This document shows positions 20,379 through 29,293 of a stretch of DNA of 64,000 nucleotides, piece after piece. The stretch's first letter is position 1; each line of letters opens with the position of its first letter. Both the position numbers and the translations under genes were made by a program. The notes beneath the pieces were generated by a model. That model ran no database searches, was not told the DNA's origin, and saw only the letters and a list, made by a program, of their open reading frames with translations. This DNA comes from Microbulbifer litoralis (GTDB lineage Bacteria > Pseudomonadota > Gammaproteobacteria > Pseudomonadales > Cellvibrionaceae), in NCBI RefSeq assembly GCF_023634065.1, contig NZ_JALKCV010000005.1:281626-345625 (forward strand), written 5' to 3'.

Positions 20379-20600
20379 TCAGTTACAGCCACAACCGCCT
20401 CCACTGCCACCTTCGGCACCCCGGGCCGCCTCGCGGGCCTCGTAGACGTGGTTCATATAGCCGGTCGCAATCGGGTCGCGCTCAAAACTCATGATCGGGT
20501 CCGCCAGGTAGTGTCGCTCGTAGGGCTGCACCCAGGGCGTCGCCGAGCAGCCGCTCAGGAGCAGCAGGCCGATGGCGATAAAAAGCAGTGAACGCGACAT
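20379..20600 (-). CDS. DUF4266 family lipoprotein
   Basis: Small lipoprotein of 73 residues: signal peptide with lipobox LLSGC, then RHYLADPIMSF, the family core MNHVYEAREAARGAEGG, and a C-terminus GGGCGCN. The C-terminal Gly/Cys cluster is characteristic of the family and its role is unknown; metal or cofactor attachment is possible. It starts 4 nt after the TlpA-like gene and precedes DUF3570. As I recall, this trio usually travels with an ApbE FMN transferase; here one lies about 10 kb away at 31.1 kb. Confidence 0.82.
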   Translation of the reverse strand: MSRSLLFIAIGLLLLSGCSATPWVQPYERHYLADPIMSFERDPIATGYMNHVYEAREAARGAEGGSGGGCGCN

Positions 20601-20604
20601 GGGC

Positions 20605-21081
20605 TTACTCCCGGATCAGTTCCTTGATGATTTTCTTGTAGGCGGCCTCGTCGCCGTCGCGGTAGCCGCGGTGGATATGGCGCACCTTGCCGTCGCGGTC
20701 GATAAACACCGAGCTGGGCATGGCGTCGACGCCAAACTGCTTGCTGACGTTACTACTGCTGTCGAACAGCACCGGGAAATCCACCGGAATCTTCGCCAGC
20801 ATCTGTTCCGCATCGGCGCGCTCCGCGTCCACGTTCACACCCCAGACCTGGAAGCCGGCGGCTTCGTAGCGCGCATGCAGTTCGTCCAGCAGCGGCATTT
20901 CCTTGCGGCAGGGGCCGCACCAGGAGGCCCAGAAGTTCAGCATGATCACATCGCCGCGCTGCTCTGCCAGGCGCAGGTTGTCGCCCTTGTTGGAGGCCAG
21001 GGTGAAATCCGGCGAGGGTTCAGCGGCTGTGGACAATTGCGCAAGCAGTGCCAGCGATAAACAGGCTAAAAATCGAAACAT
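20605..21081 (-). CDS. TlpA-family thioredoxin-like protein
   Basis: Secreted or membrane-anchored thioredoxin-fold protein of 158 residues, with a signal sequence (FLACLSLALLAQLSTAAE) and active site WCGPC at 54-58. The fold continues with MLNFWASWCGPCRKEMPLLD and the cis-Pro segment DAMPSSVFIDRDG. Such proteins reduce disulfides in the periplasm, for example the haem-binding cysteines of c-type cytochromes before haem attachment. Several CxxCH proteins are encoded a few kilobases away, which makes that role attractive here. First gene of the TlpA-DUF4266-DUF3570 run. Confidence 0.9.
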   Translation of the reverse strand: MFRFLACLSLALLAQLSTAAEPSPDFTLASNKGDNLRLAEQRGDVIMLNFWASWCGPCRKEMPLLDELHARYEAAGFQVWGVNVDAERADAEQMLAKIPVDFPVLFDSSSNVSKQFGVDAMPSSVFIDRDGKVRHIHRGYRDGDEAAYKKIIKELIRE

Positions 21082-21175
21082 TTTTTCGTCCTCTTATATT
21101 CAACGTCTGATTATTTTATTCAAAACCATGGTTCATTGACCTGGCCCACCCGGCCTGGTGTGCCCGGGTAACTGG

Positions 21176-21195
21176 ATTCCGGCCTGCGCCGGAAT
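21176..21195. repeat. Short ATTCCGGC hairpin repeat
   Basis: ATTCCGGC and GCCGGAAT pair around a 4 nt loop (CTGC). It lies between two minus-strand genes, 17 nt after the barrel gene stop, and may act as a terminator or processing site. Same family as 18188-18271 and 38665-38696. Confidence 0.6.
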
Positions 21196-21211
21196 GACGA
21201 TGTCGGCCGGC

Positions 21212-21865
21212 TCAGAAAAATACGGCCACTCCCAGTTGCGCCGACAGGTTGTTGGTATTCTGCACCTCGCCGAAGATCTCGTGCTCGAATATATGATCGC
21301 GTACGTCGAGCCGTACCGACAGCCAGTCGTTTGCCAGCACCCGCACACCGGCACCGACGTTGTAGGTGAAGTGATCCTCGTCGGCGAAGTCGGTGTTGCC
21401 GACACCGCCGATCAGGTAGAGGCTGCTGTTCAGCGCCCAGTCGTCAAAAATAAAGGTCTCGCCGGGAAACAGGTTCCAGCCCAGGGACAGGTTGTAGAAA
21501 CTGAGCTGGCGCTGGTCGTCGGTCAGCAGCGGCGCGGAACCGCTCAAGCGCTCGAAACTGGATTCGCCCAGTTCCGTCTGGCCGTAGCCCGCCTCCATAA
21601 ACAGGTCCTCGTTGATATGGTAGGCCAGCGCGCCGCCGTAGAGCGTATTGGAGCCGAAGTCCTCCACGTTCATGACACCCCCCAGGTAGGCGGTGATCTC
21701 GATATTCTCGCTGTCGATCTGCGCCTCGCGGATTTCGCGGCGCTCGATATCCGGCGAGATGATATCGCCGAGCACATCGTCCTCGCTCTGGGCAAATACG
21801 GAAGGCGTCGCGGCCGATAGCGCGAGCCCCGCAATTAGAGGTATACATCGAAACCGAGTTTCCAC
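21212..21865 (-). CDS. Outer membrane beta-barrel protein (OMP_myx_plus-like)
   Basis: Protein of 217 residues with a signal peptide (LIAGLALSAATPSVFAQ), a short linker with paired Arg-Glu residues (DIERREIREAQID), and a small barrel of about eight strands ending LSAQLGVAVFF. The segment VGAGVRVLANDWLSVRLDVR followed by DHIF is characteristic of a family of small barrels first noted in Myxococcales. It overlaps the 3' end of the SH3-barrel gene by 31 nt, so the two are co-translated. Possibly the outer-membrane exit or anchor for the envelope system around it. Confidence 0.8.
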   Translation of the reverse strand: METRFRCIPLIAGLALSAATPSVFAQSEDDVLGDIISPDIERREIREAQIDSENIEITAYLGGVMNVEDFGSNTLYGGALAYHINEDLFMEAGYGQTELGESSFERLSGSAPLLTDDQRQLSFYNLSLGWNLFPGETFIFDDWALNSSLYLIGGVGNTDFADEDHFTYNVGAGVRVLANDWLSVRLDVRDHIFEHEIFGEVQNTNNLSAQLGVAVFF

Positions 21866-22614
21866 TCGACAATCTCCTGGTTGTTTTCCCGCGAGGTCAG
21901 CAGGTAGTGATTGGCCACTTCGGCCCGCAGCGCAAAGCGGCGGGAAAGGTAGGTCTTGATACCAAAGCCGGTCAGCATGGCCGTATCCTCGCGATCCTCG
22001 GTGGCGACGATGGTCGCATTCGGCGAAGTGATATTGAGGCCGGTGCCCAGCATGAAATAGGGGGAAAATTTCCAGCGCGGAAACGGCTGGTGGATCACGG
22101 CCAGCTGGTAGGTCTGGCTGTCGGAGTAGGCCCCCACCGCCTGGGTCGCGCGCAGTTCGGCGGACAGGTTGGCGGTAAAGCGATAACCCAGGTTCACCCC
22201 CATGGAGTCGGCGCCGTCGAAATCGCCGTAACTGAATCCCAGGTGAAAGTGCTGCTGTTCGATGTCGCTGAAATCCGGCAGCGGCACCGCCACCTGCTCC
22301 CCGTCGATACCGTAGATCTCATCCAGCTCGGCGACACGGATCCAGCCGCTCTTGTCGCGGCGGGTGGTCACCTTGACCCAGTCGGTGCGCCGCTTCAGCA
22401 GCCAGATGGTCTCGCCGTGCTCCGCCACATGGAAAATCGGGTAGCCGCGCCCGGGGCCGGTGTGCATATTCAGGTAGGGTGCGCCGACGGTGACCTGTTC
22501 CGCGTCCTCCGGCACATGCTGCGGGCGCTCGATCGTCTCCGCGCGCGCGACACCACTGGCCAGCAGCAGCGCCAGTGCGAGTTTCAATACTGTTCCGTAA
22601 TTCCGTCGACTCAT
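21835..22614 (-). CDS. SH3-domain outer membrane beta-barrel protein
   Basis: Protein of 259 residues: signal peptide (ALALLLASGVARA), a bacterial SH3 domain at about residues 40-100 (VGAPYLNMHTGPGRGYPIFH, then WVKVTTRRDKSGWI), and a C-terminal barrel of about eight strands ending KLGFDVYL. The SH3 part would face the periplasm and may bind peptidoglycan, fixing the barrel to the wall. It lies 3 nt after the HzsA-like gene and overlaps the next barrel gene, so all three form one transcript. Confidence 0.82.
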   Translation of the reverse strand: MSRRNYGTVLKLALALLLASGVARAETIERPQHVPEDAEQVTVGAPYLNMHTGPGRGYPIFHVAEHGETIWLLKRRTDWVKVTTRRDKSGWIRVAELDEIYGIDGEQVAVPLPDFSDIEQQHFHLGFSYGDFDGADSMGVNLGYRFTANLSAELRATQAVGAYSDSQTYQLAVIHQPFPRWKFSPYFMLGTGLNITSPNATIVATEDREDTAMLTGFGIKTYLSRRFALRAEVANHYLLTSRENNQEIVEWKLGFDVYL

Positions 22615-22617
22615 GAC

Positions 22618-25254
22618 TCAGTCCACCGGCGCCGCAAAGGGATCGTTATAGTACTGGGCGCCGACATCGATCCATTCGGAAATCAGGCGCAGCTCCGCCG
22701 GCGCCAGGTAGCCGTCGTGCGCACCGCCCGCGGCAAAGGTCGCGAAAAAGCGGCTGTCGTTGGCGGCGCCGCCGATCAGCCGCTCTATGTCGACGGTCAC
22801 CATGACCGGGATCGGGTTGCCGTCGCTGTCGAGAATCAGTTCGCCGTCTTCATCGGTCTCGAACACCGGGTTGCCGTTGTCATCGGTCTCCTGCACCAGG
22901 ATTTCCTGCAGGGCGCCGTCCACCAGCTCCTGGCTGGGATTATCGAACAACAGCTCGACGTAGGAGGTAATCCAGTCCGCATTGACCGGCGACTGGCCGG
23001 ACGTCAGGTCCAGCTGGCCGGCGGGCACCTGCAGCATACCGTCGGCGTCGCGGCTGGAGTGGCAGGCGGTACAGGTATGGTCCTCGATCACGGTGCCGCC
23101 GGCGTCGGTGATCTGCCGGTCCAGGTCCCACAGCGGCTGGATATGTTCCGGATAGTGGATGATGCTGCGGCAGCTGTCGACCCAGTCGTCCAGACAGGTG
23201 GCCGGAATCGGGATCGGCGTGGCCAGGTCCGCGTAGGGAATTTCGCTGCTCGGATCTTTTGCCCGCAGGGCCGGATCGGTCCACAGGTCGCTGAAACGGA
23301 TATCCCCTTCCAGCTCTGCCTCGCCGGCGATGCGCGCCAGCAGTTGCGCCATGGTCTCACCCATTTCCGCCACCAGTGCCGGCTCGGTATTCGGGAAGGC
23401 CGCGCCGGATGTGGCGGCGCCGGCCCAGGCGGCATCCGGATTCCTGTCCGGGCGGCCGTGGGGCACCTCGCTGTCGCCGCTGTGGCAGCCGTTGCAGTTG
23501 CGCACTTCACCGGCGCGCAGTTGCAGCCAGCTGCGGTGGCGACCCACCAACCGGCGACCGTTGGAATCCACCACGGCAATCGCCAGCGGCATGTCCGCCG
23601 GCAGCCTGACCCGCACCGAGCCGTCCGGCTGGATCGGCGTATAGCCGAGAATCTCGCGCATGCCCTGGGCGCGGTTGCGGCCGAAGGCCGAGCCGTCGAA
23701 ATCCAGCGTGTCGTCGTCGGGAATACCCGCGGCCTTGACCACGCGCAGGTAGCGCGCCGGGCGCAACTCCGCCGGAGTGATATCCGGGTCGGCCAGTTCG
23801 GCGATGGGCACAATCGCCTCGCCGTCGAAATCGTAGACACTGCGGATATCCAGGATACCGGCACCGGCCTGCACCAGCTCACGATCGATATCCACGCCCG
23901 GTACCGGTTCCGGCAGGTAGGCGGGCTGGGTGCGCGGCTCCAGGGTGACGCCCTCGGAAATCATCTCGCCCTCCTCGGCGACGACGATCGGCAGCTGCGT
24001 GCCTTCGACATAGTCGTAAATCCACAGGCCGTACAACGGATCCGCCGGCACGACCTCTTCCTGTTCGAGCCACTCGTCGGTACAGGGGCGCGGCAGCTCT
24101 GTTTCCACTTCCAGCACCCGGCACTCGCTCCAGCTGACCAGCAACCGGCTGGTGCCATCGTGGAAAGGCCAGGCGGAAGCGAACAGGCCGTGGGGCGACA
24201 GCTCGCCGTTGGTGATGACCTCATCCACGGAGATGGACGCCTGGCCCACCAGCTGCCCCTCGCCCTCCGGCTCGCTGTAGGCCTCGGTGTGATTCGCACT
24301 GTCGATCGCCACCAGGTCGCCGCCGTAGCCGATGCCCTCGGGTGCGCGCAGTGTGATCAGCAGGCGGCCGTCGGGCATTTCCCGCGGTCGCACAAAAACG
24401 GCATCGGTGCGTTCGCCGTCTGCATCGGGCGTGCCGGTCTGCTGGCTGTGGTAGCCGTAGTGGAAGGCCAGGTCGGTACCGTCGGGCTCGATAGTGTAGA
24501 GACTCAGGTTGTCCACACCACCCATATTGTCCCAGCGGTTGAACAGGATGCGGCCGTCGTTCAGCACTGTCGGCTGCAGGTCGTGGCTCTGGTTGAAGGA
24601 GATCTGTTCGATATCGGAGCCGTCCGCGTCCATCACATGCAGGACAAAGGCCTGCTCCTGCAGGTCCTCCGCCAGCGAGGAGAACTGCGGCTTGTTGTCG
24701 TCCAGCAGCAGTGCGCGGGAGCGGCGCTGGCGTGTGGAGGTGAACAGGATGCGGCCGTCGGGCAGGAAGGCCGGGGAAATATCCTGGCCCTCCCCGGCGA
24801 TCAGGTCGGATTCGATGACCCGTTTCAACTCGCCGGTTTCGCGATCGTAGAGCCAGATATTCCAGGTGGGCTGTTCGTCGTCGTCCGCGTCCTCGATTTC
24901 CGGTGCGCGCATCGCGAACAGCAGGCGCTGGCCATCGGCGGAAACGTTCAGGTCTTTGACATCGTAGGTGCCGTCGAAGAGCCCGGCGGTCAATACGGTT
25001 TCCGCAGCGCTGGGCGTGGCGCGGTCTTTCAGCACCAGCTCGGCGCCGGGGGTGAAGGTGGCGGGGGAGTAGATATCGTCCTCGACCGGGGCACCGTCGT
25101 CTTCGAACGGCAGTTGCCGGCGCACGAAAGCCACCGGGTAATCCACAACCACCGGGTCTTCCGCCTGGTCGCCGCCGGCAGAATTTTCGCCACCACCGCT
25201 GCCGCCGCAGGCCGACAATAACAACAGCGCTGGTAGCGCATAAAAATATTTCAT
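22618..25254 (-). CDS. HzsA-like beta-propeller lipoprotein with two c-type haem motifs
   Basis: Lipoprotein of 878 residues. The lipobox LLLSAC is followed by a Gly/Ser spacer. The N-terminal half has repeated blades of PD40/WD40 type (ISPAFLPDGRILFTSTR, LQPTVLNDGRILFNRWDNM). The C-terminal half has two haem-attachment motifs, CNGCH near residue 587 and CTACH near 728. The layout resembles the group annotated as HzsA-related, named after the hydrazine synthase alpha subunit; it does not follow that this protein makes hydrazine, which is specific to anammox bacteria. The ATG at 25254 places the lipobox correctly. Likely a periplasm-facing redox lipoprotein. Confidence 0.8.
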   Translation of the reverse strand: MKYFYALPALLLLSACGGSGGGENSAGGDQAEDPVVVDYPVAFVRRQLPFEDDGAPVEDDIYSPATFTPGAELVLKDRATPSAAETVLTAGLFDGTYDVKDLNVSADGQRLLFAMRAPEIEDADDDEQPTWNIWLYDRETGELKRVIESDLIAGEGQDISPAFLPDGRILFTSTRQRRSRALLLDDNKPQFSSLAEDLQEQAFVLHVMDADGSDIEQISFNQSHDLQPTVLNDGRILFNRWDNMGGVDNLSLYTIEPDGTDLAFHYGYHSQQTGTPDADGERTDAVFVRPREMPDGRLLITLRAPEGIGYGGDLVAIDSANHTEAYSEPEGEGQLVGQASISVDEVITNGELSPHGLFASAWPFHDGTSRLLVSWSECRVLEVETELPRPCTDEWLEQEEVVPADPLYGLWIYDYVEGTQLPIVVAEEGEMISEGVTLEPRTQPAYLPEPVPGVDIDRELVQAGAGILDIRSVYDFDGEAIVPIAELADPDITPAELRPARYLRVVKAAGIPDDDTLDFDGSAFGRNRAQGMREILGYTPIQPDGSVRVRLPADMPLAIAVVDSNGRRLVGRHRSWLQLRAGEVRNCNGCHSGDSEVPHGRPDRNPDAAWAGAATSGAAFPNTEPALVAEMGETMAQLLARIAGEAELEGDIRFSDLWTDPALRAKDPSSEIPYADLATPIPIPATCLDDWVDSCRSIIHYPEHIQPLWDLDRQITDAGGTVIEDHTCTACHSSRDADGMLQVPAGQLDLTSGQSPVNADWITSYVELLFDNPSQELVDGALQEILVQETDDNGNPVFETDEDGELILDSDGNPIPVMVTVDIERLIGGAANDSRFFATFAAGGAHDGYLAPAELRLISEWIDVGAQYYNDPFAAPVD

Positions 25255-25493
25255 TTTTCTTGCGTCCAAAAGTGACAAAAATGCGCAGTTTATTATGAAA
25301 ATTGCGCCTGCCGCTTTCCCCGGTTGGATTTATATCGACGTTCCAGTGTTAAATTCTCTCCGCTGTTTCCCCCACACTCAAGGTGCGCACAAAAAAATTG
25401 CCAACCAGGGCCCAGATCCTGCATACCACACTGGCAATAAAAAGCGCAGGTCTTAGTATCTCCTGTCACTTCAGTGATCAAGTTACCAGTCCG
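25255..25493. other. Divergent promoter region of the two haem-protein transcripts
   Basis: 239 nt, AT-rich compared with the surroundings, between the minus-strand HzsA-like gene and the plus-strand DUF1588-like gene. Promoters for both must lie here, which suggests joint control. I see no operator I can name. Confidence 0.6.
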
Positions 25494-26723
25494 ATGAAAA
25501 AGTTATCGTTCCGGCAGCATATTGCCCGACAAATGACCGGCGGCGCACTGCTGGGCATCTGCCTCTGGGCGGGTGCCGCGGTCGCCGACCCACAGGAGCA
25601 GGCGCTGCAGATGCACAGCCGCCTGACCGGGGTAAAGCCGGCCGTAAGTGTCCTGCAGGACATGGCCGAGGATATCGCCGACGGCAACCCGATGGATGCC
25701 GCCTATACGGCAATGGAAAACGATGCCTTTTACGATGTCACGCTGAAAAACCTGGCCACGCCCTGGACCAACCGCGACCGCGATGTCTTCGCGCCGCTGA
25801 ACGATTACACCGCAACGGTCATCGGCGCCGTGCGCGACGACCTGGATTTCCGCCAGGTTCTCTACGGCAACCTGCTCTATACCGCCGACAGTGGCCTGGG
25901 CCTGCCGCCGTACCGCAACGACGACAACGAACACTACGAGGCACTGGAGAACAGCGGCTATCCGTTGCAGGTGGCGCTGGTGAAACGCAGCCAGTCTGCG
26001 GTCACCGGCCTGCCGGCGCAGGCCACCGCCGGCGTCATCACTTCCCGCGCCGCCTCGCGGGCCTTTTTTATTGCCGGCACCAATCGCGCCATGTTCCGCT
26101 ACACCCTGTGGAATCACCTGTGCCGGGATATGGAACAGGTGAAAGACACCAGCCGCCCGCCGGACCGCATCCGCCAGGACGTGAGCCGCAGCCCCGGCGG
26201 CGACAGTCGCGTCTTCCAGAACAACTGTGTCGGCTGCCACAGCGGCATGGACCCGATGGCCCAGGCGTTTGCCTACTACGACTTTGTCTACGACGCGGAC
26301 AACGACCCGGACGCGATCAACGGCTACCTGGACTACAACAGTGCCGGCGATACCGACCCGGCCACCGGCACCCGGGTGAAGGCGAAGAACCATATCAACA
26401 GCGCCAATTTTCCCCACGGTTTCGTAATACCGGATGACAGCTGGGACAACTACTGGCGCGAGGGACCGAACATGCACCTGGGCTGGAGCCAGTCCCTGCC
26501 CGGCAGCGGCAACGGCGCCAAGACCCTGGGCCAGGAACTCGCCAACAGCCGCGCCTTCGCCCAGTGCCAGGCCACCAAGGTGTTCCGCCAGGTCTGCCTG
26601 CGCAGCCCCGAGGACGCGAACGACCGCAACGAAATCGAATCGATCGCGGACGATTTCAGCAACAGCGGCTACCGGCTGAAGCGGGTGTATGCCGATGCTG
26701 CAGTTTATTGTGCGGGGGAATGA
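25494..26723 (+). CDS. Secreted single-haem-motif protein, DUF1588-like
   Basis: Protein of 409 residues with a signal peptide (GALLGICLWAGAAVADP) and one haem motif, CVGCH, at about 245-249. The motif sits in the context FQNNCVGCHSGMDPMAQAFA, followed by YYDF; this C..CH..-DP-..-A pattern resembles DUF1588 of planctomycete-type cytochrome proteins. The ATG at 25494 precedes MKKLSFRQHIARQ and gives a normal signal peptide; no strong ribosome binding site is visible. Four nt separate it from the next haem protein, so they form a pair. Function unknown; electron transfer in the periplasm is inferred. Confidence 0.72.
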   Translation: MKKLSFRQHIARQMTGGALLGICLWAGAAVADPQEQALQMHSRLTGVKPAVSVLQDMAEDIADGNPMDAAYTAMENDAFYDVTLKNLATPWTNRDRDVFAPLNDYTATVIGAVRDDLDFRQVLYGNLLYTADSGLGLPPYRNDDNEHYEALENSGYPLQVALVKRSQSAVTGLPAQATAGVITSRAASRAFFIAGTNRAMFRYTLWNHLCRDMEQVKDTSRPPDRIRQDVSRSPGGDSRVFQNNCVGCHSGMDPMAQAFAYYDFVYDADNDPDAINGYLDYNSAGDTDPATGTRVKAKNHINSANFPHGFVIPDDSWDNYWREGPNMHLGWSQSLPGSGNGAKTLGQELANSRAFAQCQATKVFRQVCLRSPEDANDRNEIESIADDFSNSGYRLKRVYADAAVYCAGE

Positions 26724-26727
26724 GCAG

Positions 26728-29256
26728 ATGAATTTCCGAAAATCCTCCGGCTCCGTTTCCAGCTCAGTGGCGGCTCTGCTACCGGCAAAACTGCTAAGCA
26801 GTCTCATGCTTGCGTCTTTCCTCAGCGCCTGCTCTGGCGGCAGCGGCCAGGACAACGAGGAGCAGCCGAATACCAACCCCGGAAACGGCGACGGCGTCAA
26901 CTACTCCGGCCCGGCGCCGGAAACCGATGACGTCAAGCAGTACAAGCGCTATATCTGGGACAACCTGGCCGCGGAAAACCGCTGTGGCAGTTGCCACGTG
27001 GAGAACAACCAGAGCCCGCACTTCGTGCGCAACGACGATATCAACGCGGCCTACAGTTCCGGGCGCGAACTGGTGAACCTGGCCAGCCCGGCCGAGTCGC
27101 GGCTGGTGACCAAGGTCGCCGGCGGCCACAACTGCTGGCTGTCGAGCGCCGAGGCCTGCGGCGAGATCATTGCCAACTATATCGAGGAGTGGGCCCGGGC
27201 CAGCGGCAGCCTGGTCAACAGCATCACCCTGACGCCACCGGTGGAGCGCACCGTCGGCGCCAGCAAGAGCTTCCCGGAAAATCCCGGCAGCTTCTCCAGC
27301 ACCGTCTACCCGCTGCTGCGCGACTACTGTGCCGGCTGCCACAGCGAGGGCGCGGCCACCGCACAGCAACCCTATTTTGCCAGTGTCGACCCGGAACAGG
27401 CCTACGCCGCGGCGCGTAGCCGCATGAACCTGGACACGCCGGCAAACTCGCGATTCTCCGTGCGCCTGGGTGACGAATTCCACAACTGCTGGGATGACTG
27501 CGCCGAGAACGAACAGGAGATGACCGCAGCCATCCAGGCCTTCGCCGACAGCATTCCCGAAACCGAAGTGGACCCCAACTGGGTGATCAGCAAGGCCCTG
27601 TTGTTGACCGACGGTATCGTCGCCAGCAGCGGCGGCCGCATCGAGAACAACGCCATCGCGCTGTACGAGTTCAAAACCGGTGAAGGCACCACCGCCTACG
27701 ACACCTCCGGCGTCAACCCGGCCATCGACCTGACCCTGTCCGGCGATGTGCAATGGCTGGGTTCCTGGGGCATCGACCTGAAGGGCGGCAAGGCCCAGGG
27801 TGCCACCGCCACCAGCCGCAAACTCTACGATACGCTGACCGCCACCGGCGAATACACCGTCGAGACCTGGATCGCCCCCGCCAACGTGTCCCAGGAGGGC
27901 CCGGCGCGTATCGTCAGCTACTCCGGCGGCAACGATATCCGCAACTTCACCCTCGGCCAGGCGCTGTACAACTATACCTTCCAGAACCGCAGCGACAGCA
28001 CCGACGCCGACGGCATGCCGGCACTGATCACCGACGACATGGCCGAGCGCGCGCAGGCCACACTGCAGCATGTGGTGGCCACCTACGACCCGATCGACGG
28101 CCGCAAGCTGTACGTCAACGGCGAGTACACCGAAGACATGGACCCGGCCGCGGCGGACCTGCTCAGTACCTGGGACAACACCTTCGCGCTGGCCCTGGGC
28201 AGCGAGGTCTCCAACGAAAATGTCTGGGAGGGTTCCATCCGGCTGCTGGCGATCCACTCCCGCGCCCTGTCCGCGGAAGATATCGCCACCAATTATGAAG
28301 TCGGCGTGGGCGAGAAATACCTGCTGCTGTTCAAGGTGGAAGAACAGACCGGCGTGCCGGAGAGCTACGTGATGTTCGAGGTACAGCAGTTCGACAACTA
28401 CGGCTACCTGTTCAGCCAGCCCACCTTTATCAGCCTCGACGACAGCGCCGATCCCGTCGGGATCGATATTCGGGGCATGCGCATCGGCATCAATGGCCAG
28501 GAAGCGGAAGTGGGCCAGGCCTGGGCCAACCTGTCGGCGACCATCGACGGCAGCTACTCCGCCGCCGAGGGGCAGCAACTGTCGCGGCTCGGCACCATCA
28601 TCAGCCTGGACAAGGGACCGGAGTTCGACCAGTTCTTCCTGACCTTCGAGCGCCTCGGCAGCGAAACCTTTACCCGCGTGGAGCCGGAGCCGCCGGCACC
28701 GGCAGAGCCGGCGGACCTGGATCCGCAGCCGCACATCGGCCTGCGCCGCTTCGAACAGATCCACGCGACCCTGTCCGCCGCCACCACGGTACCGCGCACG
28801 GATCCCGGCGTTGCGGAAACCTGGGACACCATCAAGCGGCAGCTGCCGGTCGAGAGCGATATCCGCACCTTTGTCGCCGCCCAGCAGATGGGCATTACCC
28901 AGTTGGCGGTGAAATACTGCAGCCGGCTGGTGGATACGCCGGCGCTGCGCGGCGACTACTTCCCCGACTTCGATTTCACCGAAGCCGCGGATAGCGCCTT
29001 CAACAGCGCGGAGAAGAGAGCCGCGATCATCGATCCGCTGGTCGAGCACCTGCTCGGCCACGAGATAAGCTGGCACGACGGCGTGACCTCGCAGCTGTCC
29101 ACAGCGCCGGACCTGACGGACGTCGAGACGGAACTGACCAGCCTGATAGACACAATGGCCACCTGCGGCGCCGACTGCGACGCGGAACGCACCGCGACCA
29201 CGGTCAAGGCCACCTGCGCGGCGGCCATGGGCAGTGCGATGATATTGATTCATTAG
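26728..29256 (+). CDS. Lipoprotein with two c-type haem motifs and a LamG-like domain
   Basis: Protein of 842 residues with lipobox LSAC followed by a Gly/Ser/Asn spacer. Haem motifs are CGSCH at about 86-90 and CAGCH at about 201-205, each inside a small cytochrome-like repeat with a shared ASRL/LVTKVAGGHNCW-type segment. Residues about 310-550 look like a concanavalin/LamG sandwich (YEFKTGEGTTAYDTSG, GEYTVETWIAPANV, LQHVVATYDP, KLYVNGEY), usually a carbohydrate- or protein-binding module. The C-terminal 150 residues carry four or more cysteines (CGADCDAE, ATCAAA). It follows the DUF1588-like gene closely and precedes the Tat-substrate gene. Confidence 0.78.
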   Translation: MNFRKSSGSVSSSVAALLPAKLLSSLMLASFLSACSGGSGQDNEEQPNTNPGNGDGVNYSGPAPETDDVKQYKRYIWDNLAAENRCGSCHVENNQSPHFVRNDDINAAYSSGRELVNLASPAESRLVTKVAGGHNCWLSSAEACGEIIANYIEEWARASGSLVNSITLTPPVERTVGASKSFPENPGSFSSTVYPLLRDYCAGCHSEGAATAQQPYFASVDPEQAYAAARSRMNLDTPANSRFSVRLGDEFHNCWDDCAENEQEMTAAIQAFADSIPETEVDPNWVISKALLLTDGIVASSGGRIENNAIALYEFKTGEGTTAYDTSGVNPAIDLTLSGDVQWLGSWGIDLKGGKAQGATATSRKLYDTLTATGEYTVETWIAPANVSQEGPARIVSYSGGNDIRNFTLGQALYNYTFQNRSDSTDADGMPALITDDMAERAQATLQHVVATYDPIDGRKLYVNGEYTEDMDPAAADLLSTWDNTFALALGSEVSNENVWEGSIRLLAIHSRALSAEDIATNYEVGVGEKYLLLFKVEEQTGVPESYVMFEVQQFDNYGYLFSQPTFISLDDSADPVGIDIRGMRIGINGQEAEVGQAWANLSATIDGSYSAAEGQQLSRLGTIISLDKGPEFDQFFLTFERLGSETFTRVEPEPPAPAEPADLDPQPHIGLRRFEQIHATLSAATTVPRTDPGVAETWDTIKRQLPVESDIRTFVAAQQMGITQLAVKYCSRLVDTPALRGDYFPDFDFTEAADSAFNSAEKRAAIIDPLVEHLLGHEISWHDGVTSQLSTAPDLTDVETELTSLIDTMATCGADCDAERTATTVKATCAAAMGSAMILIH

Positions 29257-29261
29257 CAGAC

Positions 29262-29282
29262 GCAGGGTGCACCGCACCCTGC
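29262..29282. repeat. GCAGGGTGC hairpin after the LamG-cytochrome gene
   Basis: GCAGGGTGC and GCACCCTGC form a perfect 9 bp stem with a 3 nt loop, 5 nt after the stop codon. It belongs to the GTAGGGTGCGCC repeat family and may terminate or stabilise the upstream message; there is no T-run. Confidence 0.6.
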
Positions 29283-29293
29283 ACAAATAGGGC

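Noticed and set aside
21907..25221. Very long open frame (about 1100 codons) on the plus strand opposite the HzsA-like and SH3-barrel genes
   Set aside because: It is antisense to three genes with clear signal peptides, lipobox and haem motifs, and its product is rich in His, Gln, Arg and Val without domains. It arises from the GC-biased codons of the true genes.
22618..25254. True hydrazine synthase function for the HzsA-like protein
   Set aside because: No HzsB or HzsC partners are present and the host is not an anammox organism; only the domain plan is shared.
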